This document shows positions 1 through 6,796 of a stretch of 12,318 nt of DNA, piece by piece. Each line of letters opens with the position of its first letter. Position 1 is the stretch's first letter. This stretch comes from an uncultured Clostridia bacterium (GTDB lineage: Bacteria; Bacillota; Clostridia; Oscillospirales; Oscillospiraceae). The stretch is taken from contig CALJDB010000354.1 in NCBI GenBank assembly GCA_938023775.1, positions 1-12,318 on the forward strand, written 5' to 3'. The notes beneath the pieces are model-generated. The model ran no database searches. It worked only from the letters and a program-made list of their open reading frames with translations, and was not told the DNA's origin. Position numbers and translations under genes: made by a program.

Positions 1-2
1 GC

Positions 3-593
3 AAGGACGGTGTGTTCGATCCCGGCGAGAATGCCGTCGGACTGACCATCGACGGCGTCGGCGACGTCAATCTGCGCATGTCTGTCTATTTCTTCGAGAA
101 GATCAACGCCGCGGGCATCCGCACCCACTATGTCGGCGCCGACCTCGGCGAGACAACCATGGAGGTCCTCCCGGCGAAGGTCTTCGGCAAAGGGCTGGAG
201 GTCATCTGCCGCCGCCGCGCAGTCGGCAGCTTCCTGCGCCGCTACAGCGAGTATGTCGAGGAGGGCGCGGCGCTGCCCTATTATGTGGAGACCACCTTCA
301 AAAACGACGCGAAGGGCGACCCCCTCGTGACGCGAGACGGGCTCATCGTCCTCGGCGTGATGACCGGCGAGCAGTATGACGCGATCCGCGAGATGACCCA
401 GCGCATCACGAAAATCGTCGCCGACGACCTCGCCGAAAAGGGGCTGGAGCTTTACGACATCAAGTTTGAATACGGCTACGACGCCGACGGCGGCGTGATG
501 CTCATCGACGAGATCGCCTCCGGCAATATGCGCGTCTATAAGGACGGCAAGTATATCGACCCGATGACGCTCTCCGAGCTGTTCTTTGCGTAA
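3..593 (+). CDS. purC: Phosphoribosylaminoimidazole-succinocarboxamide (SAICAR) synthase, 5' end missing
   Basis: PurC joins CAIR and aspartate using ATP to give SAICAR, step 7 of IMP synthesis, in the cytoplasm. The visible frame is open from the window edge (K-D-G-V-F-D-P-G-E) and ends at a TAA, giving about 196 residues. Full proteins of this family are about 230-240 residues, so roughly the first 40 residues, including the GKxxD nucleotide-binding start, lie outside the window. Recognisable blocks are the stretch around [12 protein letters not shown], the [15 protein letters not shown] block that carries the conserved arginines, and near the C terminus LYDIKFEYG followed by [16 protein letters not shown]. 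The GTG at position 12 is internal and not the true start. The stop codon overlaps the purF start (TAATG), suggesting translational coupling. Confidence 0.95.
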   Translation, partial: KDGVFDPGENAVGLTIDGVGDVNLRMSVYFFEKINAAGIRTHYVGADLGETTMEVLPAKVFGKGLEVICRRRAVGSFLRRYSEYVEEGAALPYYVETTFKNDAKGDPLVTRDGLIVLGVMTGEQYDAIREMTQRITKIVADDLAEKGLELYDIKFEYGYDADGGVMLIDEIASGNMRVYKDGKYIDPMTLSELFFA

Positions 594-2020
594 TGGGCGG
601 CTTTTTCGGCGCGGTCTCGAACCGCGATGTCGTACTGGATGTCTTTTTCGGTACGGATTACCACAGCCACCTCGGCACGCGCAACGCCGGGCTTGCGTTC
701 TGGGACGGCGAGCGCGGCTGCCAGCGCCAGATTCATTCCATCGCGAACACGCCCTTCCGGACGCGCTTTGAGGACGATCTCCCGGAGTTTCAGGGGCGCT
801 GCGGGATCGGCTGCATCAGCGACAGCGACCCCCAGCCGCTGCTCGTGCGCTCCCATCTTGGGCTTTATGCCATCACCACCGTCGGGATGATCGGCAACGC
901 CGAGGAGCTGGTGCAGACCTATTTCTCCGACCACGGTCACCAGTTTATGGCGATGAGCTCCGGCGCGGTGAACGCCACGGAGCTTGTCGCGGCGCTCATC
1001 AACGAAAAGGAGACGCTTGCCGAGGGCATCGTCCATGCCCAGAGCCTCATCGACGGCGCGATGAGCATCCTGCTCATGACGGGCGAGGGCGAGATCATCG
1101 CCGCGCGCGACCGCTGCGGACGTCTGCCCGTGCTGCTTGGGCAGAGCGAGGAGGGCTGCTGCGTCTCCTTCGAGTCCTTCGCTTACCAGAAGCTTGGCTA
1201 CCATAACTTGGCCGAGCTCGGTCCCGGCGAGGTTGTGCGCATCACGCGCACGGGCTATGAGACGCTCGTTCCGGCGAAGCCGGAGAATCTCAAAATCTGC
1301 GCCTTTCTCTGGACCTATTACGGCTACCCGAACTCCAACTACGAGGGCGTGAACGTGGAGCTGATGCGCTACCGCAACGGCGCGGTCATGGCGCGCAGCG
1401 AGCGCGAGCGCGGCGCGATGCCGGACGTGGACTATGTCGCCGGCGTGCCCGATTCCGGTATTCCCCACGCCATCGGCTACGCGACGGAGAGCGGCAGATC
1501 CTTCGCCCGTCCCTTCGTGAAATACACCCCGACGTGGCCGCGCTCGTTTATGCCGAGCAGTCAGGCGGTGCGCGATCAGGTAGCCAAGATGAAGCAGATC
1601 CCGGTCCCGGAGCTCATCGAGGGCAAAAAGCTGCTTTTTGTGGACGACTCCATCGTCCGCGGCACCCAGCTGCGCGAGACGGTCGATTTCCTCTATGAAT
1701 CCGGCGCGGAGGAGGTCCACATGCGCTCGGCGTGCCCGCCGATCATGCATGTCTGCAAATATCTCAATTTCTCCCGCGGCAACTCCGAGCAGGAGCTGTT
1801 GACCCGGCGGACCATCCGCCGTCTGGAGGGCGAGGCGGGGGACGCGCATGTGAAGGAATACGCCGACGCTTCCACGGAGCGGGGACAGTGCCTGCTCCAC
1901 GCCATCTGCAAGGAAATGGGCTTCCAGTCCCTCGGCTATCAGACGCTGGACGGGCTGCTGGAGGCGATCGGACTCGACAAAGACAAGGTCTGCACCTATT
2001 GCTGGACCGGAGAGGAGTGA
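593..2020 (+). CDS. purF: Amidophosphoribosyltransferase, variant with a degenerate glutaminase domain
   Basis: PurF makes 5-phosphoribosylamine from PRPP, the committed first step of purine synthesis. The 475-residue protein has an N-terminal Ntn-type domain (about 1-230) and a C-terminal phosphoribosyltransferase domain with the PRPP loop VDDSIVRGTQ at 350-359. Cysteines 236, 388, 467 and 470 match the four [4Fe-4S] ligands of B. subtilis PurF; C381 is an extra nearby cysteine. The glutaminase site looks dead. The protein begins MGGFFG, so the Cys1 nucleophile is Gly; the HNGN motif reads TVGM, and the conserved Arg of GHVRY and Asp of SSDTE are absent. The start is fixed because an in-frame stop lies at 539-541 and no start codon falls between it and 593. 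Other PurF proteins recalled from Clostridia and Bacteroidetes share this MGGFFG start. Identity is firm; ammonia dependence is inference. Confidence 0.95.
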   Translation: MGGFFGAVSNRDVVLDVFFGTDYHSHLGTRNAGLAFWDGERGCQRQIHSIANTPFRTRFEDDLPEFQGRCGIGCISDSDPQPLLVRSHLGLYAITTVGMIGNAEELVQTYFSDHGHQFMAMSSGAVNATELVAALINEKETLAEGIVHAQSLIDGAMSILLMTGEGEIIAARDRCGRLPVLLGQSEEGCCVSFESFAYQKLGYHNLAELGPGEVVRITRTGYETLVPAKPENLKICAFLWTYYGYPNSNYEGVNVELMRYRNGAVMARSERERGAMPDVDYVAGVPDSGIPHAIGYATESGRSFARPFVKYTPTWPRSFMPSSQAVRDQVAKMKQIPVPELIEGKKLLFVDDSIVRGTQLRETVDFLYESGAEEVHMRSACPPIMHVCKYLNFSRGNSEQELLTRRTIRRLEGEAGDAHVKEYADASTERGQCLLHAICKEMGFQSLGYQTLDGLLEAIGLDKDKVCTYCWTGEE

Positions 2021-2028
2021 GGACCCCT

Positions 2029-3066
2029 ATGGAAAATTCCCATTCTGAGGCCTACGCCGCGGCGGGCGTGGATATCGAAGCGGGCTATGCCGGCGTGCAG
2101 CTGATGAAGGCCGACGTTGCGCGCACGCGCATCCCCGGCGTTTTGAGCGAGCTCGGCGGCTTCGGCGGCGTGTTCGCGCCGGACCTTTCCGGCATGGACG
2201 AGCCCGTGCTCGTCTCCGGAACGGACGGCGTCGGCACCAAGCAGCGCATCGCGCAGCTGATGGACCGCCACGACACCGTCGGGATCGACTGCGTCGCCAT
2301 GTGCGTCAACGACATCGTCTGCTGCGGCGCAAAGCCCCTTTTCTTCCTCGATTATATTGCCATCGGCAAGAATGTGCCGGAAAAGGTCGCCGCGCTGGTC
2401 TCCGGCGTGGCGGAGGGCTGCGTCCGCGCTGGCTGCGCGCTCATCGGCGGCGAGACCGCGGAGCACCCCGGCACGATGGCGGCGGACGACTATGACCTCG
2501 CGGGCTTTTCCGTCGGCATCGCCGACCGGAAAAAGCTCATCGACGGCTCCGCCGTCCGCCCCGGCGACGTGATATTGGCGCTGCCGAGCAGCGGGCTGCA
2601 CTCCAACGGCTTTTCCCTCGTGCGCCGCGTGTTCGACGTGGAGCGCGCCGACCTCGGCAGGTATGTCGACGCCCTCGGCGAGACGCTCGGCGACGCGCTT
2701 TTGACGCCGACGGAGATCTATGTGAAGCCCGTCCTCGCCGCCGTCGCCGCCGCGGAGGTCCGCGGGATCAGCCACATCACGGGCGGCGGCTTTTACGAAA
2801 ACATTCCCCGCGCCCTCCCGGAGGGGCTTTCCGCGCGTCTCAGCCGTGCGGCAATTCAGACGCCGCCGATCTTCGCTCTGCTCCAGCGCGAGGGGAACAT
2901 CTCCGAACGTGATATGTTCAACACTTACAACATGGGCGTTGGCATGAGCATGACCGTCTCGCGCGAGACGGCGGACGCCGCGCTCGAAGCCCTGCACGAA
3001 AACGGCTGCGCGGCTTATATTCTCGGCGAGGTCGCCGAGGGCGGAGAGCGGGTGCAGCTATGCTGA
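2029..3066 (+). CDS. purM: Phosphoribosylformylglycinamidine cyclo-ligase (AIR synthetase)
   Basis: PurM closes the imidazole ring, turning FGAM into AIR with ATP (step 5). The 345-residue length matches the family. Hallmarks in order are GTDGVGTK at 64-71, the block AMCVNDIVCCGAKPLFFLDY, GGETAEHPG from residue 140, DLAGFSVGI, LPSSGLHSNGFSLVR, HITGGGFYENIPRALP and DMFNTYNMGVGM. The ATG at 2029 is chosen because it sits 8 bases after the purF stop, follows a GA-rich ribosome-binding stretch (GAGGAGTGAGG), and gives the usual PurM beginning (ENSHSEAYAAAGVD). An open frame extends upstream to 1732 but it lies inside purF and encodes nothing PurM-like. The end overlaps the start of purN by 7 bases. 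Confidence 0.97.
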   Translation: MENSHSEAYAAAGVDIEAGYAGVQLMKADVARTRIPGVLSELGGFGGVFAPDLSGMDEPVLVSGTDGVGTKQRIAQLMDRHDTVGIDCVAMCVNDIVCCGAKPLFFLDYIAIGKNVPEKVAALVSGVAEGCVRAGCALIGGETAEHPGTMAADDYDLAGFSVGIADRKKLIDGSAVRPGDVILALPSSGLHSNGFSLVRRVFDVERADLGRYVDALGETLGDALLTPTEIYVKPVLAAVAAAEVRGISHITGGGFYENIPRALPEGLSARLSRAAIQTPPIFALLQREGNISERDMFNTYNMGVGMSMTVSRETADAALEALHENGCAAYILGEVAEGGERVQLC

Positions 3067-3692
3067 GCGCATCGCGCGCCCGCATCGCGGTGCTCGTCTC
3101 CGGCGGTGGGACAAATCTTCAGGCGCTTCTGGACGCCGAGCGCGCCGGTACGCTCCGCAGCGGGACCGTCGCTCTCGTCGTCTCCAACAACTCTGCGGCT
3201 TACGCGCTGACCCGCGCAGAGCGCGCCGGGGTGGAGCGCGCGGTGCTGACCCGCGCCGGATGCGGCTCGCAGGAGGGGTTTGAGGCGGCGCTGACCGCGC
3301 TGCTGGAGGAAAAGGAGATCGATCTTATCATTCTCGCCGGCTTCCTCAGCATTTTGAGCGCCGACTTCACGCGGCGCTATGACCGGCGCATCCTGAATGT
3401 TCACCCCTCGCTCATCCCGTCGTTCTGCGGCAAGGGCTTTTACGGGCTCCGCGTCCACGAGGCGGCACTGGAGCGCGGCGTGAAGATCACGGGCGCGACG
3501 GTCCACTATGTCAACGAGATCCCCGACGGGGGACGCATCCTGCTCCAGAAGGCGGTGGCGGTCTGTCCGGACGACACGCCGGAGACGCTGCAAAGGCGCG
3601 TGATGGAGCAGGCGGAGTGGATCATTCTGCCGCAGGCGGCGGAGATGGTCTCCGCCAATATTCTGAAAAAGAAAGCGGGGAGAGCGCTATGA
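3060..3692 (+). CDS. purN: Phosphoribosylglycinamide formyltransferase (GAR transformylase 1)
   Basis: PurN transfers the formyl group of 10-formyl-THF to GAR, giving FGAR (step 3). It is 210 residues long, normal for the family. Near the N terminus is the phosphate-binding segment LVSGGGTNLQALLD. The catalytic set is visible: N113 and H115 in LNVHPSLIP and D156 in PDGG, matching E. coli N106, H108 and D144. The segment between HPSLIP and DGG is 5 residues longer than in E. coli and includes SFCGKGFYG, which I recall as typical of Clostridia. The ATG overlaps the last codons of purM, and the purN stop overlaps the next gene (ATGA), so translation is probably coupled on both sides. The cofactor is likely supplied by Fhs at the end of the operon. 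Confidence 0.96.
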   Translation: MLSASRARIAVLVSGGGTNLQALLDAERAGTLRSGTVALVVSNNSAAYALTRAERAGVERAVLTRAGCGSQEGFEAALTALLEEKEIDLIILAGFLSILSADFTRRYDRRILNVHPSLIPSFCGKGFYGLRVHEAALERGVKITGATVHYVNEIPDGGRILLQKAVAVCPDDTPETLQRRVMEQAEWIILPQAAEMVSANILKKKAGRAL

Positions 3693-4321
3693 CCGACCTT
3701 CTGGAGCTTCTGAGATCGAACCCCTATCCCGGCCGCGGCATCGTCGCCGGCGCGGGACGCGTTTATTACTTCATCATGGGCCGCAGCGAAAACAGCCGCA
3801 ACCGCATCTTTGCCGAAACGCCGGACGGCATCCGCACGGAGGCGTTCGACCCGGCGAAGCTCGCTGACCCCAGCCTGATCATCTATCATCCCGTGCGCCG
3901 CGTTCCCGGCGCGCTCATCGTCACGAACGGCGACCAGACGGACACCATCCGCGACACAGGCGATTTCCGCGCCGCGCTGGAAACGAGGGAATTTGAGCCG
4001 GACGCGCCGAACTATACGCCGCGCATCTCCGCGGTGTGCTATGACTCCGGCGCGTTCGAGCTATCCATCTTAAAGCGCGTGCAGGGACGCTGTCTGCGGG
4101 AATTTTTCGCCTACGCCGGCTGCGAGCCGGGAACCGGCTTTTTCCTCAGCACCTATCAGGGCGACGGCGACCCGCTGCCGAGCTTTTCCGGCGAGCCGGT
4201 CGAGGTCACCATGCCGGAGCCGGAGGCGGTCTGGGCGGCGCTGAACGCGGATAACAAGGTCGCACTTTACGCCAATGTCGGCGGCAGCGTCCGCCTTTTC
4301 AACAAACATCTGGGGGACTGA
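3689..4321 (+). CDS. purO: IMP cyclohydrolase, PurO type (monofunctional)
   Basis: This enzyme would close FAICAR to IMP, the last step of the pathway. The 210-residue protein resembles the PurO family (Pfam IMP_cyclohyd), first known from archaea. The resemblance is seen in GRSENSRNRIF near the N terminus, the segment IIYHPVRRVPGALIVTNGDQTDTI, and NYTPRISAVCY, YQGDGDPLPSFSGEPV and NKVALYANV further on. It shows none of the methylglyoxal-synthase-like fold motifs of the N-terminal half of bacterial PurH. Its place directly before a formyltransferase that lacks that half supports the function. The ATG at 3689 overlaps the purN stop (ATGA) and follows GGGGAG at good spacing; an upstream in-frame start at 3617 would lie inside purN and adds non-homologous residues. 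The gene name is by family analogy; activity in this clade is inferred. Confidence 0.87.
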   Translation: MTDLLELLRSNPYPGRGIVAGAGRVYYFIMGRSENSRNRIFAETPDGIRTEAFDPAKLADPSLIIYHPVRRVPGALIVTNGDQTDTIRDTGDFRAALETREFEPDAPNYTPRISAVCYDSGAFELSILKRVQGRCLREFFAYAGCEPGTGFFLSTYQGDGDPLPSFSGEPVEVTMPEPEAVWAALNADNKVALYANVGGSVRLFNKHLGD

Positions 4322-4326
4322 GACTT

Positions 4327-5505
4327 ATGACGGAACTGGAACTGAAATACGGCTGCAATCCGAACCAAAAGCCCGCACGCATTTACCGGCGCGACGGCGG
4401 CGAGCTGCCCATCGAGGTGCTGAATGGCAAACCGGGCTACATCAATTTTCTCGACGCCTTCAACTCTTGGCAGCTCGTGCGCGAGCTGCGCGCGGCGACG
4501 GGGCTGCCCGCCGCGGCGAGCTTCAAGCATGTCTCGCCCGCCGGAGCCGCCATCGGGCTCCCGCTCAGCGAGACGGAGCGGAAAATCTATTTCGCCGAGG
4601 ACGCCGCGGCGCTGACGCCCGTCGCCTGCGCCTATATCCGCGCCCGCGGCGCGGACCGGCTCTGCTCTTACGGCGACTGGGCGGCGCTCAGCGACGTCTG
4701 CGACGAGGCGACGGCGCGTTATCTGAAAAACGAGGTCTCCGACGGCATCATCGCGCCGGGCTATACTCCCGCCGCGCTGGAGATCTTGAAAAGCAAGAAA
4801 AAGGGAAGCTATAACATCGTCCGCATCGACCCGGACTATGTTCCGGCGGCACTGGAGACGCGCGACGTGTTCGGCGTCACCTTTGCACAGGGACGCTCCG
4901 ACGTGGAGATCACGGCGGCACTGCTCGGCAATATCGTGACGGAGAACAAAACGCTGCCGGACGAGGCGAAGCTCGATATGCTGACGGCGATGATCACGCT
5001 GAAATATACCCAGTCCAACTCCGTCTGCTACGTCAAGAACGGGCAGGCGATCGGCGTCGGCGCGGGACAGCAGAGCCGCATCCACTGCACGCGCCTTGCC
5101 GGGCAGAAGGCGGATAACTGGTATCTGCGCCAGCACCCGCAGGTGCTCGCGCTGCGCTTTGTGGACGGCATCCGCCGCCCGGACCGCGACAACGCGATCG
5201 ACGTCTATCTCTCCGACGAAAGCGACGACGTGCTCGCCGACGGCGCATGGCAGGCGGTGTTCGCCGAGCGCCCCGCGCCGCTCAGCGCGGCGGAAAAGCG
5301 CGCATGGATCGCAACGCAGCACGGCGTGACCGTCGGCAGCGACGCATTCTTCCCCTTCGGCGACAATGTGGAGCGCGCCCGCAAAAGCGGCGTGGACTAC
5401 ATCGTCGAGCCGGGCGGCAGCATCCGCGACGACCATGTAATCGCGACGGCGAACAAATACGGCATTGTGATGGCGTTCACGGGGCTGCGGCTGTTTCACC
5501 ACTGA
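4327..5505 (+). CDS. purH: AICAR formyltransferase, stand-alone (C-terminal half of PurH)
   Basis: The enzyme formylates AICAR with 10-formyl-THF to give FAICAR (step 9). The protein is 392 residues, against about 510-530 for bifunctional PurH. It begins directly at the formyltransferase domain (MTELELKYGCNPNQKPARIY), so the IMP cyclohydrolase half is missing. Hallmarks are SFKHVSPAGAA with the catalytic Lys-His pair at 67-68, SDGIIAPGY, KYTQSNSVCYVKNGQAIGVG followed by GQQSRIHCTRLAG, SDAFFPFGDN and YIVEPGGSIRDDHVI close to the C terminus. The start lies 5 bases after the purO stop, with GGGGGA overlapping the end of purO as ribosome-binding site. The missing activity is supplied by the preceding gene. 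In some subsystems this variant is called PurV or the alternate form of AICARFT, so the symbol purH covers only half of the usual gene. Confidence 0.94.
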   Translation: MTELELKYGCNPNQKPARIYRRDGGELPIEVLNGKPGYINFLDAFNSWQLVRELRAATGLPAAASFKHVSPAGAAIGLPLSETERKIYFAEDAAALTPVACAYIRARGADRLCSYGDWAALSDVCDEATARYLKNEVSDGIIAPGYTPAALEILKSKKKGSYNIVRIDPDYVPAALETRDVFGVTFAQGRSDVEITAALLGNIVTENKTLPDEAKLDMLTAMITLKYTQSNSVCYVKNGQAIGVGAGQQSRIHCTRLAGQKADNWYLRQHPQVLALRFVDGIRRPDRDNAIDVYLSDESDDVLADGAWQAVFAERPAPLSAAEKRAWIATQHGVTVGSDAFFPFGDNVERARKSGVDYIVEPGGSIRDDHVIATANKYGIVMAFTGLRLFHH

Positions 5506-5512
5506 AAAAACC

Positions 5513-5521
5513 GGGAGGGAG
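5513..5521 (+). promoter_or_regulatory. Strong ribosome-binding site of purD
   Basis: The purine run GGGAGGGAG, with core GGAGG, ends a few bases before the ATG at 5525. It lies in the 19-base gap after the AICARFT stop. Because this gene does not overlap its upstream neighbour, it has its own strong site, unlike the coupled genes purF, purN and purO. Confidence 0.8.
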
Positions 5522-5524
5522 AAT

Positions 5525-6790
5525 ATGAAGCTTCTCGTTGTCGGCGGCGGAGGCCGCGAGCATGCGATCATCAAAAAGCTGAAGGAAAACCCCACCGTGG
5601 GGACAATCTACGCCCTGCCGGGCAACGGCGGCATCGCGGCGGACGCGGTCTGTGTGCCGATCCGGGCAACGGACATTAACGCCATCTGCGATTTCGCCGC
5701 GGAAAACGGCGTGGATTACGCCGTCGTTGCGCCGGACGACCCGCTCGCCGCGGGCTGCGTTGACGCGCTGACGGCGCGGGGCGTGCCATGCTTCGGACCG
5801 ACGAAGGCGGCGGCGGAGATCGAGAGCAGCAAGGTCTTTGCCAAGAACCTGATGCGCAAATACGGCATTCCCACGGCGGACTACCGCGTTTTCACCTCCG
5901 CGGCGGAGGCGGAGGCTTACCTCGCGGGCGCACCGTTGCCCACCGTCATCAAGGCGGACGGACTCGCGCTCGGCAAGGGCGTCGTCATCGCCGAGACGCG
6001 CGAGGCGGCGATGGACGCCGTGCGCGGGATGATGGAGGACAAAAAGTTCGGCGCGAGCGGGGAGACGATCGTCGTCGAGGAATTTCTCACCGGTCCGGAG
6101 GTCTCCGTCCTCGCGTTCACGGACGGGGAGACGCTCTGCCCGATGGTGTCCTCCATGGACCATAAGCGCGCGCTCGACGGCGACCGGGGACCCAATACCG
6201 GCGGCATGGGCGCCGTTGCGCCGAATCCTTATTACACCCCGGCAATCGCGGCGGAGTGCATGGAGAAAATTTTCCTGCCCACGATCCGCGCAATGCGCGC
6301 GGAGGGGAGACCCTTCCGCGGCTGCCTTTATTTCGGGCTGATGCTGACACCGCGGGGACCGAAGGTCATCGAATATAACTGCCGCTTCGGCGATCCGGAG
6401 ACGCAGGCGGTGCTCCCGCTGCTCGAAAGCGACCTGCTCACCGTGATGCGCGCCGTTACGGACGGCACGCTCGATAAAACGCCGGTGCGCTGGCGCGCGG
6501 GCTGCTCCTGCTGCGTCGTGCTCGCGTCCGAGGGCTATCCGCAGCACTATGAGACGGGCTTTCCGATCGCTGTCCCGGACGATCTGCCCGCGGAGGTCTT
6601 CGTCGCGGGTGCGAAGGAGCGGGACGGCGCGCTCTATACCGCCGGAGGCCGCGTGCTTGGCTGCACCTGCGTGGCGCGCTCGCTCCGCGAGGCGGTGGAC
6701 GGTGCTTACCGCGCGGCGGCGCGGATCAGCTTTGAAAATGTTTACTACCGGCACGACATCGGCGCGAAGGCGCTCGCCGCGGAGGGGTGA
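5525..6790 (+). CDS. purD: Phosphoribosylamine-glycine ligase (GAR synthetase)
   Basis: PurD ligates glycine to phosphoribosylamine using ATP (step 2), taking the unstable product of PurF. The 421-residue protein has the complete ATP-grasp layout. The N-terminal glycine-rich segment VVGGGGREHA is at 5-14 and PGNGG follows near residue 33. Next come GPTKAAAEIESSK, PTVIKADGLALGKGVVIA, the block VSSMDHKRALDGDRGPNTGG, and the metal- and ATP-binding segment E283 to NCRFGDPETQ at 285-294. The C-terminal part ends with DIGAKALAA, usual for the family. The start is supported by a strong ribosome-binding site. No residue expected for activity appears to be missing. Being cotranscribed with PurF makes sense because phosphoribosylamine is short-lived. 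Confidence 0.97.
   Translation: MKLLVVGGGGREHAIIKKLKENPTVGTIYALPGNGGIAADAVCVPIRATDINAICDFAAENGVDYAVVAPDDPLAAGCVDALTARGVPCFGPTKAAAEIESSKVFAKNLMRKYGIPTADYRVFTSAAEAEAYLAGAPLPTVIKADGLALGKGVVIAETREAAMDAVRGMMEDKKFGASGETIVVEEFLTGPEVSVLAFTDGETLCPMVSSMDHKRALDGDRGPNTGGMGAVAPNPYYTPAIAAECMEKIFLPTIRAMRAEGRPFRGCLYFGLMLTPRGPKVIEYNCRFGDPETQAVLPLLESDLLTVMRAVTDGTLDKTPVRWRAGCSCCVVLASEGYPQHYETGFPIAVPDDLPAEVFVAGAKERDGALYTAGGRVLGCTCVARSLREAVDGAYRAAARISFENVYYRHDIGAKALAAEG
6781..6789 (+). promoter_or_regulatory. Ribosome-binding site of purL, embedded in the purD stop
   Basis: GGAGGGGTG covers the last codons and part of the stop of purD, about 11 bases before the purL ATG at 6797. The arrangement suggests reinitiation or coupled translation of purL. 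Confidence 0.6.
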
Positions 6791-6796
6791 AACAAA

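Noticed and set aside
542..592. A longer purF with a propeptide exposing the in-frame Cys codon at 587-589
   Set aside because: There is no ATG, GTG or TTG in frame between the stop at 539-541 and 593, and that Cys would not align with Cys1 of canonical PurF, where Gly2 falls.
536..1900. A 454-residue minus-strand open frame opposite purF
   Set aside because: Same composition artefact; purF on the plus strand explains the whole stretch.
1732..2028. An upstream extension of purM
   Set aside because: It lies within purF in another frame and encodes low-complexity residues; the ATG at 2029 has suitable spacing and gives the normal PurM N terminus.
1996..2997. A 333-residue minus-strand open frame opposite purM
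   Set aside because: Shadow of purM, with no family resemblance and no ribosome-binding site.
3617..3688. An upstream start for the IMP cyclohydrolase
   Set aside because: It would lie deep inside purN and adds 24 residues with no homology; the ATG at 3689 overlaps the purN stop and has GGGGAG before it.
4267..5595. A 442-residue minus-strand open frame opposite the AICARFT gene
   Set aside because: Antisense shadow with Arg/Ala/Val-rich composition and no motif.
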